Below, piece after piece: positions 36,928 through 45,957 of a DNA stretch of 64,000 bases. The notes beneath the pieces are model-generated. The model searched no databases and was not told the DNA's origin. It saw only the letters and a list, made by a program, of their open reading frames with translations. The stretch lies in assembly GCF_000969835.1 (NCBI RefSeq), contig NZ_KQ033915.1:153329-217328 (forward strand), read 5' to 3'. Position numbers and translations under genes: made by a program. Positions within the stretch are counted from its first letter, which is position 1. Each line of letters starts with the position of its first letter. The DNA is from Parabacteroides goldsteinii DSM 19448 = WAL 12034. Its GTDB lineage: Bacteria > Bacteroidota > Bacteroidia > Bacteroidales > Tannerellaceae.

Positions 36928-39900
36928 ATGAGCTACATAAAAAATAAAATATCCATATTGGCTATTTGTGCTTGCTTGAGTTCTCCGGGAATATTAGGTT
37001 GGGCACAAGATCCTTCTATTCAATTAAAAGGGTTCGTCATTGATGAGTTTGGAAAGCCGATTTCTGGGGCTCTTTTGAAGTCGGAAAACGGAAAATGCGA
37101 ATATCTGACAAAAGTTGATGGTGCGTATGAAATTGATATAAAGGATGGAAGCCAATATATTACAGTTTCATATATCGGTTATGATGATAAAAAAGTATCT
37201 GTCGTAAATCACGAAGGATTGGAATCTATTCAGTTGTCATATGATGCTGAAAAAATGGATGAGGTCATAGATTTGGGATATATGTCGTTACCTAAAAGGG
37301 CGGTAACCGGAGCTGTTTCCAGAGTTTTAGGTTCAGATTTGGATAAGTCTCCTGAATCAAATCTGACAAAAACTTTTGCAGGTCGGTTTACGGGGTTGAC
37401 GACGATAGAAACAAATGCTGAATTATCCCGTGGAGCATTGAGTTCTTCGTCAACAGGGGTAACACAATTGGTCAGAGGGCTTTCTACCATTAATGGACGG
37501 GAACCGCTAGTGATTGTGGATGGAATTATTTGTCCTAATACGAATTATACATATATTACTCCTAAAGAAATAGAGTCGGTAACTATATTGAAGGATGCTG
37601 CTACAACGGCTATTTATGGCATTCAGGGAGCCAATGGGGTAATTTCGATTAAGACTAAGCAGGGACACATTGGAAAAACAAAAGTAGAGGTGAATTTTGA
37701 CCAGTCATTCCAGCAAATGACAAAAGAACCTTTATTTGTTAATTCATCCGATTATGTTACAATGAGAAATCAGGCAGGCTATAATGATGGTCTGGGGGGG
37801 TATTCCCAGTTTTCTAAGACGGATACCGAGTTGTTCCAAGCTGGAGGTAATGAATTATATCCGAATAATAACTGGTATAAAATGTTTATACGTCCTTTGA
37901 CTTTAATGTCCAGAGTAGGTGTAAATGTAAAAGGTGGAACTGAGAGAGTTCGTTATTTTTCTAATGTGAATTATATGCACCAGCAATTGCCGTTTAAAAC
38001 AGCTAATGAAAGTGGTTCGAAGTATGATCCGACTCCTAAAAATAGCTGGTTTAATTTCCGTTCGAATATTGATGTGAAAATAAATGATTATTTAAGTGGT
38101 TTCATGCGGTTGTCCGGTAATATTAAAACAGAAAAGACTGCAGGTTATGGTAATGAGACTATTTATAACCATATATTTAATCTGCCACCCACGATGTATG
38201 GTCCATTAACTCCGTCAGGAGACGGTCTAAGTAACGGTAATCAAGTTGTAACACATGATAATGAGAAAACTCCTGTCTACGGGATGCTGAACCGTTCTGG
38301 TTATATTCAGGCTCTTGTTGCCAATATAAACGCTCAAGCTGGTTTGACTTTGGATATGAGTTTTCTTACTAAAGGTCTTTCTGTAAGTGGGACAATGGCT
38401 TATCAAACTAATTCTGTGAATCAAACAACTACAACTCAGAATTTTGAACGTTATGTCCGTTCAAAAGACTTGTCAAAGTTGGATTTTTCATTATTAGGTT
38501 CAGACAACAATACTCCTCTTTCTTACGGAAAAAGCTCTACATTTTATTACAATTTGAATCTTTATGCAAATGTGGATTATAAACGTAGGTTTGATGATCA
38601 TAGTATTAGCGCCATGGGGTATATTTTTTATTTGCAACAAGAGAAAGAGGTCTCTTCTGGTTCCGGTATGTTGCCATATAAACGTGAAAGTTTAGGATTT
38701 ACAGCAACGTATGGTTATAAAGACCGTTATTTTGTAAAAGCGGATTTGGGATATTCCGGTTCTGAACAGTTCCACCCAGATAACCGTTATATTGCTACTC
38801 CGGCTATTTCCGGTGCCTGGGTTGTTTCGGATGAAGCTTTTTTGGAGAATTGGACTTGGTTAAGTAATTTGAAATTAAGAGCCTCGTATGGTATTACAGC
38901 AAATGATCAGCTGGGTGGGGAACGATTTTTATATCTGGATTATATTGATGTAAGTGGTAATGAAGGATTAAAAGGTAATCCGGATTTGATGGCGGAGAAG
39001 ATGAAAAAGCAAAATTATGGTTTTGATCTGGGGCTGTTCAATGAATTGACCATCTCTTTTGACTGGTATAAATTTTTGTGCGATAATATGCTGGTAAGTA
39101 GTGCCGGTTTAGTTCCGGAATATCAAGGAACTGTACTTTCCAACTATCCAAAAACGAATACGGGTAAAATGGAAAATCATGGTTTTGAAATTGAAGCAAT
39201 GTATGACAAAAAGATTAATGAAGATTGGTCTTTTTATGTAGGCGGCGCTTTCAGTTATAATAAAAACAAGGTTATTAATATTAATGAATCTCCTTATTCA
39301 AATGAGTATGCTTATCCGTACCGTACAGAGGGATTTAGTTATGGGCAACAGTGGGGATATTTGATTGATTACAGCAATGGCAATGGCATGTTTAATTTTC
39401 AGGAAGAACTTGAAAAGAGCGGTTTGAGTTATGCTTTCGGAACTCCTCGTGTCGGTGATTTTATCTATCAGGATTTAAACGGTGATAAAATAATAGATGA
39501 AAAAGATAAAGCTCCGATTTTAAACACTTCTATACCGCAGCAGTACTATAGTTTCTCCGGAGGTTTTAAATATAAGGGTTTTGAAGTTAATCTTTTATTT
39601 CAAGGCGTTGGTAAATATTCAAAAACAATAAGTGGTGTAGGTGCATATGAATCGGAATATCAGGGTGTATTTACAGACCTTCATTTAAAAGCATGGACTC
39701 CTGAACGTTGGAATAATGGAGAAGAAATAACTTATCCGGCTTTATCGTTGAAAGCATCTATCAACCATCAGCCAAACAGTTTCTTTATTATGGATGCATC
39801 TTATTTACGCTTAAAGAACGCGGAGGTTGCTTATACATTACCATTGAATACTTCAAAGAAGGTTTTTGCAGAAAAAATCCGTTTTTCTTTAAGTGGACAG

Positions 39901-40014
39901 AATTTGTTTACAATCGATAATATGCGTTCAAAACATATAGATCCGGAAATAGCTAACATGGGTACTTTCCAACCATATAGAGTGTATAATATTGGAGTGA
40001 GCTTAACATTTTAA
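36928..40014 (+). CDS. SusC/RagA family TonB-dependent outer membrane transporter (pair 2)
   Basis: Second importer of the locus, 1028 residues: signal peptide to about 26 (GWAQ), carboxypeptidase-D-like domain at 30-105 (LKGFVIDEFGKPISGALLKSENG), plug (TKTFAGRFTGLTTI to GANGVISIKTKQG) and barrel ending YNIGVSLTF. Its TonB box is unusual: DEVIDLGYMSLPKRAVTGAV in place of the EEVVVVGYG form in pair 1. It is only distantly similar to pair 1, so it probably takes a different fragment of the same glycan. Its SusD follows 11 bases later. Confidence 0.94.
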   Translation: MSYIKNKISILAICACLSSPGILGWAQDPSIQLKGFVIDEFGKPISGALLKSENGKCEYLTKVDGAYEIDIKDGSQYITVSYIGYDDKKVSVVNHEGLESIQLSYDAEKMDEVIDLGYMSLPKRAVTGAVSRVLGSDLDKSPESNLTKTFAGRFTGLTTIETNAELSRGALSSSSTGVTQLVRGLSTINGREPLVIVDGIICPNTNYTYITPKEIESVTILKDAATTAIYGIQGANGVISIKTKQGHIGKTKVEVNFDQSFQQMTKEPLFVNSSDYVTMRNQAGYNDGLGGYSQFSKTDTELFQAGGNELYPNNNWYKMFIRPLTLMSRVGVNVKGGTERVRYFSNVNYMHQQLPFKTANESGSKYDPTPKNSWFNFRSNIDVKINDYLSGFMRLSGNIKTEKTAGYGNETIYNHIFNLPPTMYGPLTPSGDGLSNGNQVVTHDNEKTPVYGMLNRSGYIQALVANINAQAGLTLDMSFLTKGLSVSGTMAYQTNSVNQTTTTQNFERYVRSKDLSKLDFSLLGSDNNTPLSYGKSSTFYYNLNLYANVDYKRRFDDHSISAMGYIFYLQQEKEVSSGSGMLPYKRESLGFTATYGYKDRYFVKADLGYSGSEQFHPDNRYIATPAISGAWVVSDEAFLENWTWLSNLKLRASYGITANDQLGGERFLYLDYIDVSGNEGLKGNPDLMAEKMKKQNYGFDLGLFNELTISFDWYKFLCDNMLVSSAGLVPEYQGTVLSNYPKTNTGKMENHGFEIEAMYDKKINEDWSFYVGGAFSYNKNKVININESPYSNEYAYPYRTEGFSYGQQWGYLIDYSNGNGMFNFQEELEKSGLSYAFGTPRVGDFIYQDLNGDKIIDEKDKAPILNTSIPQQYYSFSGGFKYKGFEVNLLFQGVGKYSKTISGVGAYESEYQGVFTDLHLKAWTPERWNNGEEITYPALSLKASINHQPNSFFIMDASYLRLKNAEVAYTLPLNTSKKVFAEKIRFSLSGQNLFTIDNMRSKHIDPEIANMGTFQPYRVYNIGVSLTF

Positions 40015-40025
40015 ATATAGATATT

Positions 40026-41846
40026 ATGAAGAATCTGATAAATATATTAGTTGTTACTTTTACATTGTGTTGTTCTTCCTGTGCAGATTTGGATATAGCT
40101 TCCGATGGGCGTGTGTCGTTGAATGATATTTTTAATCGATATGAACGTACATCTGCTTATTACTCCAATTGCTTGGGATATATGCCTCAGGTTGGATTTA
40201 CGTATGAAAATACGAATACTCCTTTGGCTTCTTTTTGTGATGAAGCCCATGATGCAAATGACAATCAGGACGGACCGGTATCCAAGTGGTATAAAGGATA
40301 TACGACTCCTGAATATAATCCTTTAACAGCCAGTTATATGGATCCTTGGTCGCATTATTTTGAAGGTATTCGTCGTTGTAATACTTTTTTGCTTTGTATA
40401 AATGATCCGGAAATGGCCACTTATACTTTTAATGAAGTAGAAAAAAATGGTTGGATTGCCGAGGTTCGTGTTGCACGTGCGTTTTATTATTTACAATTGA
40501 TAAAACGTTATGGGGGAGTTCCTCTAATAGAAACTCCTTACGAGACGAATCATGATTTCTCGACAGATAAACGTGCCTCTTTTGAGGAATGTGCAGATTT
40601 TATTATTTCAGAATGTGATAAGGCTTTGGCTACGGTAGAGTCCGAAGGACAATCAATTGGTTTTCGTTGGCAAATAAATGATAACGAAAGAGGAAAATTG
40701 ACACGTGCTTTTGCTTGTGCTGTGAAATCTCAGACGGCTTTATATGCAGCAAGTCCTTTATGGAATGAGAACGGAAGCAGTAAATACACATGGGAGAAAA
40801 CAACAGAAATTACCAAAGAGGCTTTAGATCTTTGTTTGCAACATGGTTTTGAGTTGTATAGTCAGGCTCCGGATCCTGCAATCGCTCAGAATGCATATGC
40901 CTATTATTTCATTACTCGTTCAGATCCAAGCCGTTCATGGGATAGGGAAACTATCTATGAAACGACCTCCTGGCGTTTAAATGTCTGGAAGTTTGCCGGG
41001 ACTCCTATTACAAATGGTATGGAAAAAGCTGGAGCTGGACCTTCGCAGGAGTTGGTAGATAGTTATGAAATGATTGATGGTACTCAACCCATTTTAGGTT
41101 ATTCGGATGCAGAGCATTTGCGGCCGATATTAAATACGGCATCTTCTTATGATCCGAAAAATCCGTATGCGAATCGTGATCCTCGTTTCTATGCGTCGGT
41201 TTATTATAATGGGGCTATTCGATATTTAGATCAACCTAATGGAGATGTTGTAGGAACATATGTGGGTGGAAATTGTGGTATCTCTGATAAGGTGACGGAT
41301 ATCCGTTATACTCGTACGGGATATTATATGCGTAAATTCAATAATTTCAAATCCGGAATCGGGCAGGATGCAGATGGGTTTATGCGTATTTTTCGTTTGG
41401 CTGAATTATATTTGAATTTTGCAGAGGCTGCTTATCAGGCTGTAGGTCCGGATGGACAAGTGGTATCCAAAGTAGGGGCAGAGGCGTTATCAGCCAGAGA
41501 TGCTGTTAATAAAATCAGGGTTCGTGCCGGTATACCGGCATTATCGTCAGGCATGTCGAAAGATTCTTTTGAAAAACGTTATAGAAATGAACGTCGTGTA
41601 GAATTAGCTTTCGAAGAACATCGTTTCTTTGATGTTCGTCGTTGGAAAATTTTAAATGAAACAGATGATTTTGTGACAGGTATGAAAATTGTAAAAGAGG
41701 AGGATGGTACTTTCACATACAATCGAATCAAACTTGCATCGCGTGGGACAAATTCAGAGAAATATTTGCTCTACCCGATTAAACAGACAGAAGTAGCCAA
41801 GATGTTGAAACATACGGGTGCTAACTGGCAGAATCCGGGATGGTAA
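40026..41846 (+). CDS. SusD/RagB family surface glycan-binding lipoprotein (pair 2)
   Basis: A 606-residue partner of the second SusC: lipobox CCSSCADL (Cys19), N-terminal DLDIASDGRVSLNDIFNRYERTSAYYSNCL, helices RVARAFYYLQLIKRYGGVPLIE, and the C-terminal signature RYRNERRVELAFEEHRFFDVRRW ending TGANWQNPGW. It overlaps the next gene only in an upstream-extended frame; the real next start is at 41876. Confidence 0.94.
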   Translation: MKNLINILVVTFTLCCSSCADLDIASDGRVSLNDIFNRYERTSAYYSNCLGYMPQVGFTYENTNTPLASFCDEAHDANDNQDGPVSKWYKGYTTPEYNPLTASYMDPWSHYFEGIRRCNTFLLCINDPEMATYTFNEVEKNGWIAEVRVARAFYYLQLIKRYGGVPLIETPYETNHDFSTDKRASFEECADFIISECDKALATVESEGQSIGFRWQINDNERGKLTRAFACAVKSQTALYAASPLWNENGSSKYTWEKTTEITKEALDLCLQHGFELYSQAPDPAIAQNAYAYYFITRSDPSRSWDRETIYETTSWRLNVWKFAGTPITNGMEKAGAGPSQELVDSYEMIDGTQPILGYSDAEHLRPILNTASSYDPKNPYANRDPRFYASVYYNGAIRYLDQPNGDVVGTYVGGNCGISDKVTDIRYTRTGYYMRKFNNFKSGIGQDADGFMRIFRLAELYLNFAEAAYQAVGPDGQVVSKVGAEALSARDAVNKIRVRAGIPALSSGMSKDSFEKRYRNERRVELAFEEHRFFDVRRWKILNETDDFVTGMKIVKEEDGTFTYNRIKLASRGTNSEKYLLYPIKQTEVAKMLKHTGANWQNPGW

Positions 41847-41875
41847 TTGAAGATATAATTAAAAAAAAGTATACA

Positions 41876-42955
41876 ATGAAGAAATATATTCTATTAGTAA
41901 TGTTCATCTCGCTTTTTATTTATGCATGCGACAATGATGACAATAATAAGGGCCATATAGATCCTGTCAGCAATGTGGAGTGTATACCTTTTATTGGTTC
42001 CGTCACATTGAATTGGATGAATCCAACAGATGCCAATTATTATTATACATTGATTTCCTATAGAAATTCCCAAGGAGAAAATGTGAATAAAAAGGTTAGT
42101 AAATATAGTGCTGATGCTAATAACAACGTATCGGTTGTTGTTGGAGGATTTACAGATACGGAAGAACATGAGTTTGTTTTGACATCTTATGGATATGGTG
42201 GAGAATCCTCATCTTCTGTAACGGTGAAAGGTGTTCCTCAGGGTATAGAGGAGGCAAAAGATTATGTAATCGAAACCGTTGAAATGGAACCGGCAAGTGG
42301 TGGTGCAAAGATTTTCTGGACAAATGAGACATTTGTGGGAGTTGACCTGATAGCTTCATATCTGGATAAAAATAATGTGAAACAGGAAGTTACTATTGAT
42401 GCAACTCAAACAGGGGTATATGTTGTTACCGGTTTTATCGCTGAAACAAAATTGACGGTTTATGCAGTGAATCAAGCGGATGGTGGAAAGTCTGTAGAAA
42501 AAGAGTATGTGATTACTCCGGTTATTGATCCGGATGATGTTGTTTATCCCGATGTGGAATATGTAACTTTCCAGGCTACAATTAATGATATGACATTGGT
42601 TGCTTCTAATCCGGAGAATTCAAATGAATATACGATTGTAACAACAGGAGGGGACCCTTATATTTATTCAAATGGCTTAGCTGCCGCAAAAAAAGGTTCT
42701 ACCATGGTATTCCGATATAAGTCTACTAAAAGTGTTAAGTTACAAATATTCTGGTGTACTTCGTCTTCCGGACCATCTGAAGCTAATTCGACAACGATAG
42801 AGTTTCCGGCAGCAGAAGAATGGACAACATTTGAACAGGACTATACAGCCGGAATGGCTACTGTCGGCTGGGGTAATTCAGGTGATTATATGCGTTGTGA
42901 TTTCGGTACAAATGCTGATGTTACAATAAATATCAGAAATATACGATTTAAATGA
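41876..42955 (+). CDS. Surface lipoprotein with fibronectin-like domains (SusE/F-position glycan-binding protein)
   Basis: A 359-residue protein with a lipobox (FIYACDN, Cys18). Two beta domains of fibronectin-III/DUF4959-like form (ECIPFIGSVTLNWMNPTDANYYYTLISY, then EMEPASGGAKIFWTNETFVGVDLI) are followed by a C-terminal beta-sandwich rich in Thr and Ser that may bind carbohydrate. Its place after SusD is the usual one for extra surface glycan-binding proteins. The start is the ATG at 41876; the frame is open 12 codons earlier, inside the SusD stop region, without a signal peptide. Confidence 0.75.
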   Translation: MKKYILLVMFISLFIYACDNDDNNKGHIDPVSNVECIPFIGSVTLNWMNPTDANYYYTLISYRNSQGENVNKKVSKYSADANNNVSVVVGGFTDTEEHEFVLTSYGYGGESSSSVTVKGVPQGIEEAKDYVIETVEMEPASGGAKIFWTNETFVGVDLIASYLDKNNVKQEVTIDATQTGVYVVTGFIAETKLTVYAVNQADGGKSVEKEYVITPVIDPDDVVYPDVEYVTFQATINDMTLVASNPENSNEYTIVTTGGDPYIYSNGLAAAKKGSTMVFRYKSTKSVKLQIFWCTSSSGPSEANSTTIEFPAAEEWTTFEQDYTAGMATVGWGNSGDYMRCDFGTNADVTINIRNIRFK

Positions 42956-42973
42956 TTTTTCGATAAATGATAG

Positions 42974-43018
42974 AGAGGGTGTATACAGGAGTTTCAAAAA
43001 TTTATAGTATCACCCTCT
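42974..43018 (+). promoter_or_regulatory. Stem-loop between the lipoprotein and rhamnosidase genes
   Basis: AGAGGGTG and CACCCTCT pair across a loop of about 28 bases and are followed by a weak TCTATGAG, not a full T run. It may lower expression of the downstream genes. Confidence 0.4.
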
Positions 43019-43094
43019 TCTATGAGATATGGAGAAGTCTTTAAAATATATCATTATATGATATTTGCGTCTGATACGATTAAATAGGAAATGT

Positions 43095-45893
43095 ATGAAG
43101 TCAAAGAGTCTTTGTTTATTATTGCTTTTCATTTTTCTTTTAGGGTTTACGAGATGTACTGATAACTGTGTCGGGAGTAAAGCGAAGGTGGTGGATTTGA
43201 AGTGTCGTGGTCTGGTAACCCCAGAAGGAATAGATGAAGCCGTTTTTAGTTGGAAAATCGAGTCAGAGGAGAATGGCTTTATTCAGTCTGCTTGGGAAAT
43301 AGAGATTGCTTCTTCCCGAGAGGATTTGGAGGATGGTAATTATATTTGGAATTCAGGAAAGACTGTTTCAGAACAGCAAGTGAATGTACGTCCGGATATC
43401 GCAATACTAGAAAGAGGGCCACTCTATTGGTGGCGTTTGCGCATTTGGGATGGGAAAGGACAAGTAACGGCCTGGAGTGAACCTTCTTTTTTCTCTTTGG
43501 GGTTAAATACGTCTGATTGGAAAGCTAAGTGGATAACTTCTGTTTGGAAAAAAGATAGTCCGATGCCTTATTTTCGTAAAGTATTTGATACAGGGAAGGC
43601 AGAATCGAAACTACAAAGAGCTGTTGTCTATTTTTGTGGTTTAGGATGCGGTGATCTTTATTTGAATGGTGAACTTGTCGATAAAAAACGAATCCTTGAC
43701 CCTGCACAAACGAATTATGAGCAGTATGCCCTGTATTCTACATTTGATATCACATCCGGGTTAGTGAAAGGTGAAAATTGTTTAGGTGTGATACTTGGTG
43801 AAGGTTGGTACGGGCAAAACAGTGTCTGGGGACCTTGGGCTAAATATGGCGATCCTCTTTTTAGATTACAAATGGAAATAACTTATGAGGATGGTTCTAA
43901 GGAAATGATTGTTTCAGATGAATCCTGGCTGTGGACTTCCGGACCTGTGTTAAAGGGTAATATATATGCTGGTGAGGTGTATGATGCTACAAAGGAAATT
44001 AAAGGTTGGTCAGAAGTTGGAACTCAACTGAATGGATGGAAAAATGCTGTAGTTGCAGAAGGTGTTATTCCGGTGAATTTGTTTCCTCAGGTTATGGAAC
44101 CTATTCGTTTGAAGAATGAAATCAGAGCGATAAAGAAATGGAAGGATCCTTCCGGAAATTGGATATTTGACTTTGGGGGTAATATTGCCGGTGTACCACA
44201 AATAACGGTAGATCAGCCAAAAGGAACACATTTGAAAATGCGGATGGGAGAACTTCTTCGTGAGGATGGTTCAATCGAATATAATACAACCGGAGTCTTT
44301 GCTACAGGTGTTGTACAAACAGATGAATATATTTGTGCCGGAAACGGTCGGGAAGTCTGGAACCCTCGTTTTACCTACCATGGCTATCGCTATTTGGAAC
44401 TTTCCGGTATGGCAGCGGAGCCTGAATTGGATTGGATAAAGACAATTGTTGTACATACGGATGTCAATAAGAGAGGTGAATTTGAATGTTCTGATGAACA
44501 AATTAATAAATTGCATGAGTTAGCGGTCAGGACAATGCTCAATAATACGCATGGTTTGCCGACGGATTGTCCTCACAGAGAACGATGTGGTTGGTTGGGA
44601 GATGCACATACCGTAGCTCCTTTTGAGAATTATAATTTTGACCTGAATAATTTTTGGATGAAATATATGGAAGATATCAGTTCGACTTCTTCCGCATTTG
44701 AGAAAAATACACTTCATCAAAAACTTTTTAATACAATATTTTATTTTGCAGATAAAGCGCCGGGAATCCCGTATATGATTTCTCCGGGAAAACGTCTTTG
44801 TGGAGTCGCTTCTCCGGATTGGGGGACGGCCGTAGTTCAATTACCCTGGTACACTTATTTATATTTCGGCAATGAAGAGCCTTTGCATAAATATTATCAG
44901 GAAATGAAACAATGGGTGGATCACGTGGAGAGTCTAACGCTTAATGATACGCTTTCAACCAAACATATTGTACCTTATGGATTGGGTGACTGGTGTCCGC
45001 CGGAAGGGAACAATGCGATTGATTGTCCTGTTGCTTTGAGTTCTACAGCTTTCCATTATCTTGATGCTTCGATTTTGGCTAAAACGGCTGCTATATTAGG
45101 AAAGAATGATGATGCCGGATATTACAGTGGTTTGAAGGATAAGATTGCAGCTGCTTTTGTTGCCGAATTTTACGATGAAGAAAGTACAACATTCGGTAGT
45201 CAGACTGCTGATGCAATGGCTCTTGATTTTGGACTGGTTCCTGCCGGAGATGAAAAAGCTGTTTCTGATGCGATTGTCAGGAATATGAAAGAAAAATATG
45301 ATGGTTTTATGCATACGGGGATATTTGGTCTAGGGCGTATTGGACAAGCATTATCACGTTTTGGCAATAGTAAAATGGCATGGGATATGTTTACTAAAAC
45401 AGGTGAGAATAGTTTTGCTTATATGTGGACGGATGCTGATGCTACATCTCTTTGGGAGATTCTTCCGGTAAATGGAAAGAGTAAGGAAAAGTGTTTGGCA
45501 GGATCTTCACTTAATCATCCCATGCAGGGCGGTTATGACACTTGGTTTTATGAAGATATAGCAGGCATACGACCGGATGTGTCAGGTCCGGGTTTTAAAG
45601 TTATACACTTTGAACCAACAATGACATCTTATCTTTCCTGGGCAAAAGCTTCGATAGAAACACCTTATGGGAGAACGGCAAGCGAATGGTCCCAAGAAGA
45701 AAATAGTCTGGTATGGATAATAACATTACCTCCTAATACATCAGGCATTGTAGCATTACCTGATAGTAAAAAGGTACATGTAAACAAACGTTCTTTTAAT
45801 AAGGCTGATTATCCACTTATTGGAAGCGAGGAGGAAGTGTCTCTTTATAAATTTCCATCGGGAGTATACCAAATAGAAATTTATAAAGAATAA
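43095..45893 (+). CDS. Alpha-L-rhamnosidase, GH78
   Basis: Releases terminal alpha-L-rhamnose. The protein of about 932 residues has a lipoprotein-type signal (LLGFTRCTDN, Cys21), beta-sandwich domains of the bacterial rhamnosidase type (WKIESEENGFIQSAWEIEIASS; YFRKVFDTGKAE...GCGDLYLNGELVD), and the (alpha/alpha)6 catalytic domain with DCPHRERCGWLGDAH (about residue 495), the acidic motif of GH78, and the later ATSLWEILPV. The start at 43095 gives a clean signal peptide; 10 further codons upstream are open. It names the probable target of the locus: a rhamnose-containing glycan. Confidence 0.93.
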   Translation: MKSKSLCLLLLFIFLLGFTRCTDNCVGSKAKVVDLKCRGLVTPEGIDEAVFSWKIESEENGFIQSAWEIEIASSREDLEDGNYIWNSGKTVSEQQVNVRPDIAILERGPLYWWRLRIWDGKGQVTAWSEPSFFSLGLNTSDWKAKWITSVWKKDSPMPYFRKVFDTGKAESKLQRAVVYFCGLGCGDLYLNGELVDKKRILDPAQTNYEQYALYSTFDITSGLVKGENCLGVILGEGWYGQNSVWGPWAKYGDPLFRLQMEITYEDGSKEMIVSDESWLWTSGPVLKGNIYAGEVYDATKEIKGWSEVGTQLNGWKNAVVAEGVIPVNLFPQVMEPIRLKNEIRAIKKWKDPSGNWIFDFGGNIAGVPQITVDQPKGTHLKMRMGELLREDGSIEYNTTGVFATGVVQTDEYICAGNGREVWNPRFTYHGYRYLELSGMAAEPELDWIKTIVVHTDVNKRGEFECSDEQINKLHELAVRTMLNNTHGLPTDCPHRERCGWLGDAHTVAPFENYNFDLNNFWMKYMEDISSTSSAFEKNTLHQKLFNTIFYFADKAPGIPYMISPGKRLCGVASPDWGTAVVQLPWYTYLYFGNEEPLHKYYQEMKQWVDHVESLTLNDTLSTKHIVPYGLGDWCPPEGNNAIDCPVALSSTAFHYLDASILAKTAAILGKNDDAGYYSGLKDKIAAAFVAEFYDEESTTFGSQTADAMALDFGLVPAGDEKAVSDAIVRNMKEKYDGFMHTGIFGLGRIGQALSRFGNSKMAWDMFTKTGENSFAYMWTDADATSLWEILPVNGKSKEKCLAGSSLNHPMQGGYDTWFYEDIAGIRPDVSGPGFKVIHFEPTMTSYLSWAKASIETPYGRTASEWSQEENSLVWIITLPPNTSGIVALPDSKKVHVNKRSFNKADYPLIGSEEEVSLYKFPSGVYQIEIYKE

Positions 45894-45957
45894 AGAAATA
45901 TATAATTCGTTTTGAATCAGTTTTGTCTTATTTTTATAAACTCTGAATTTATAGATT

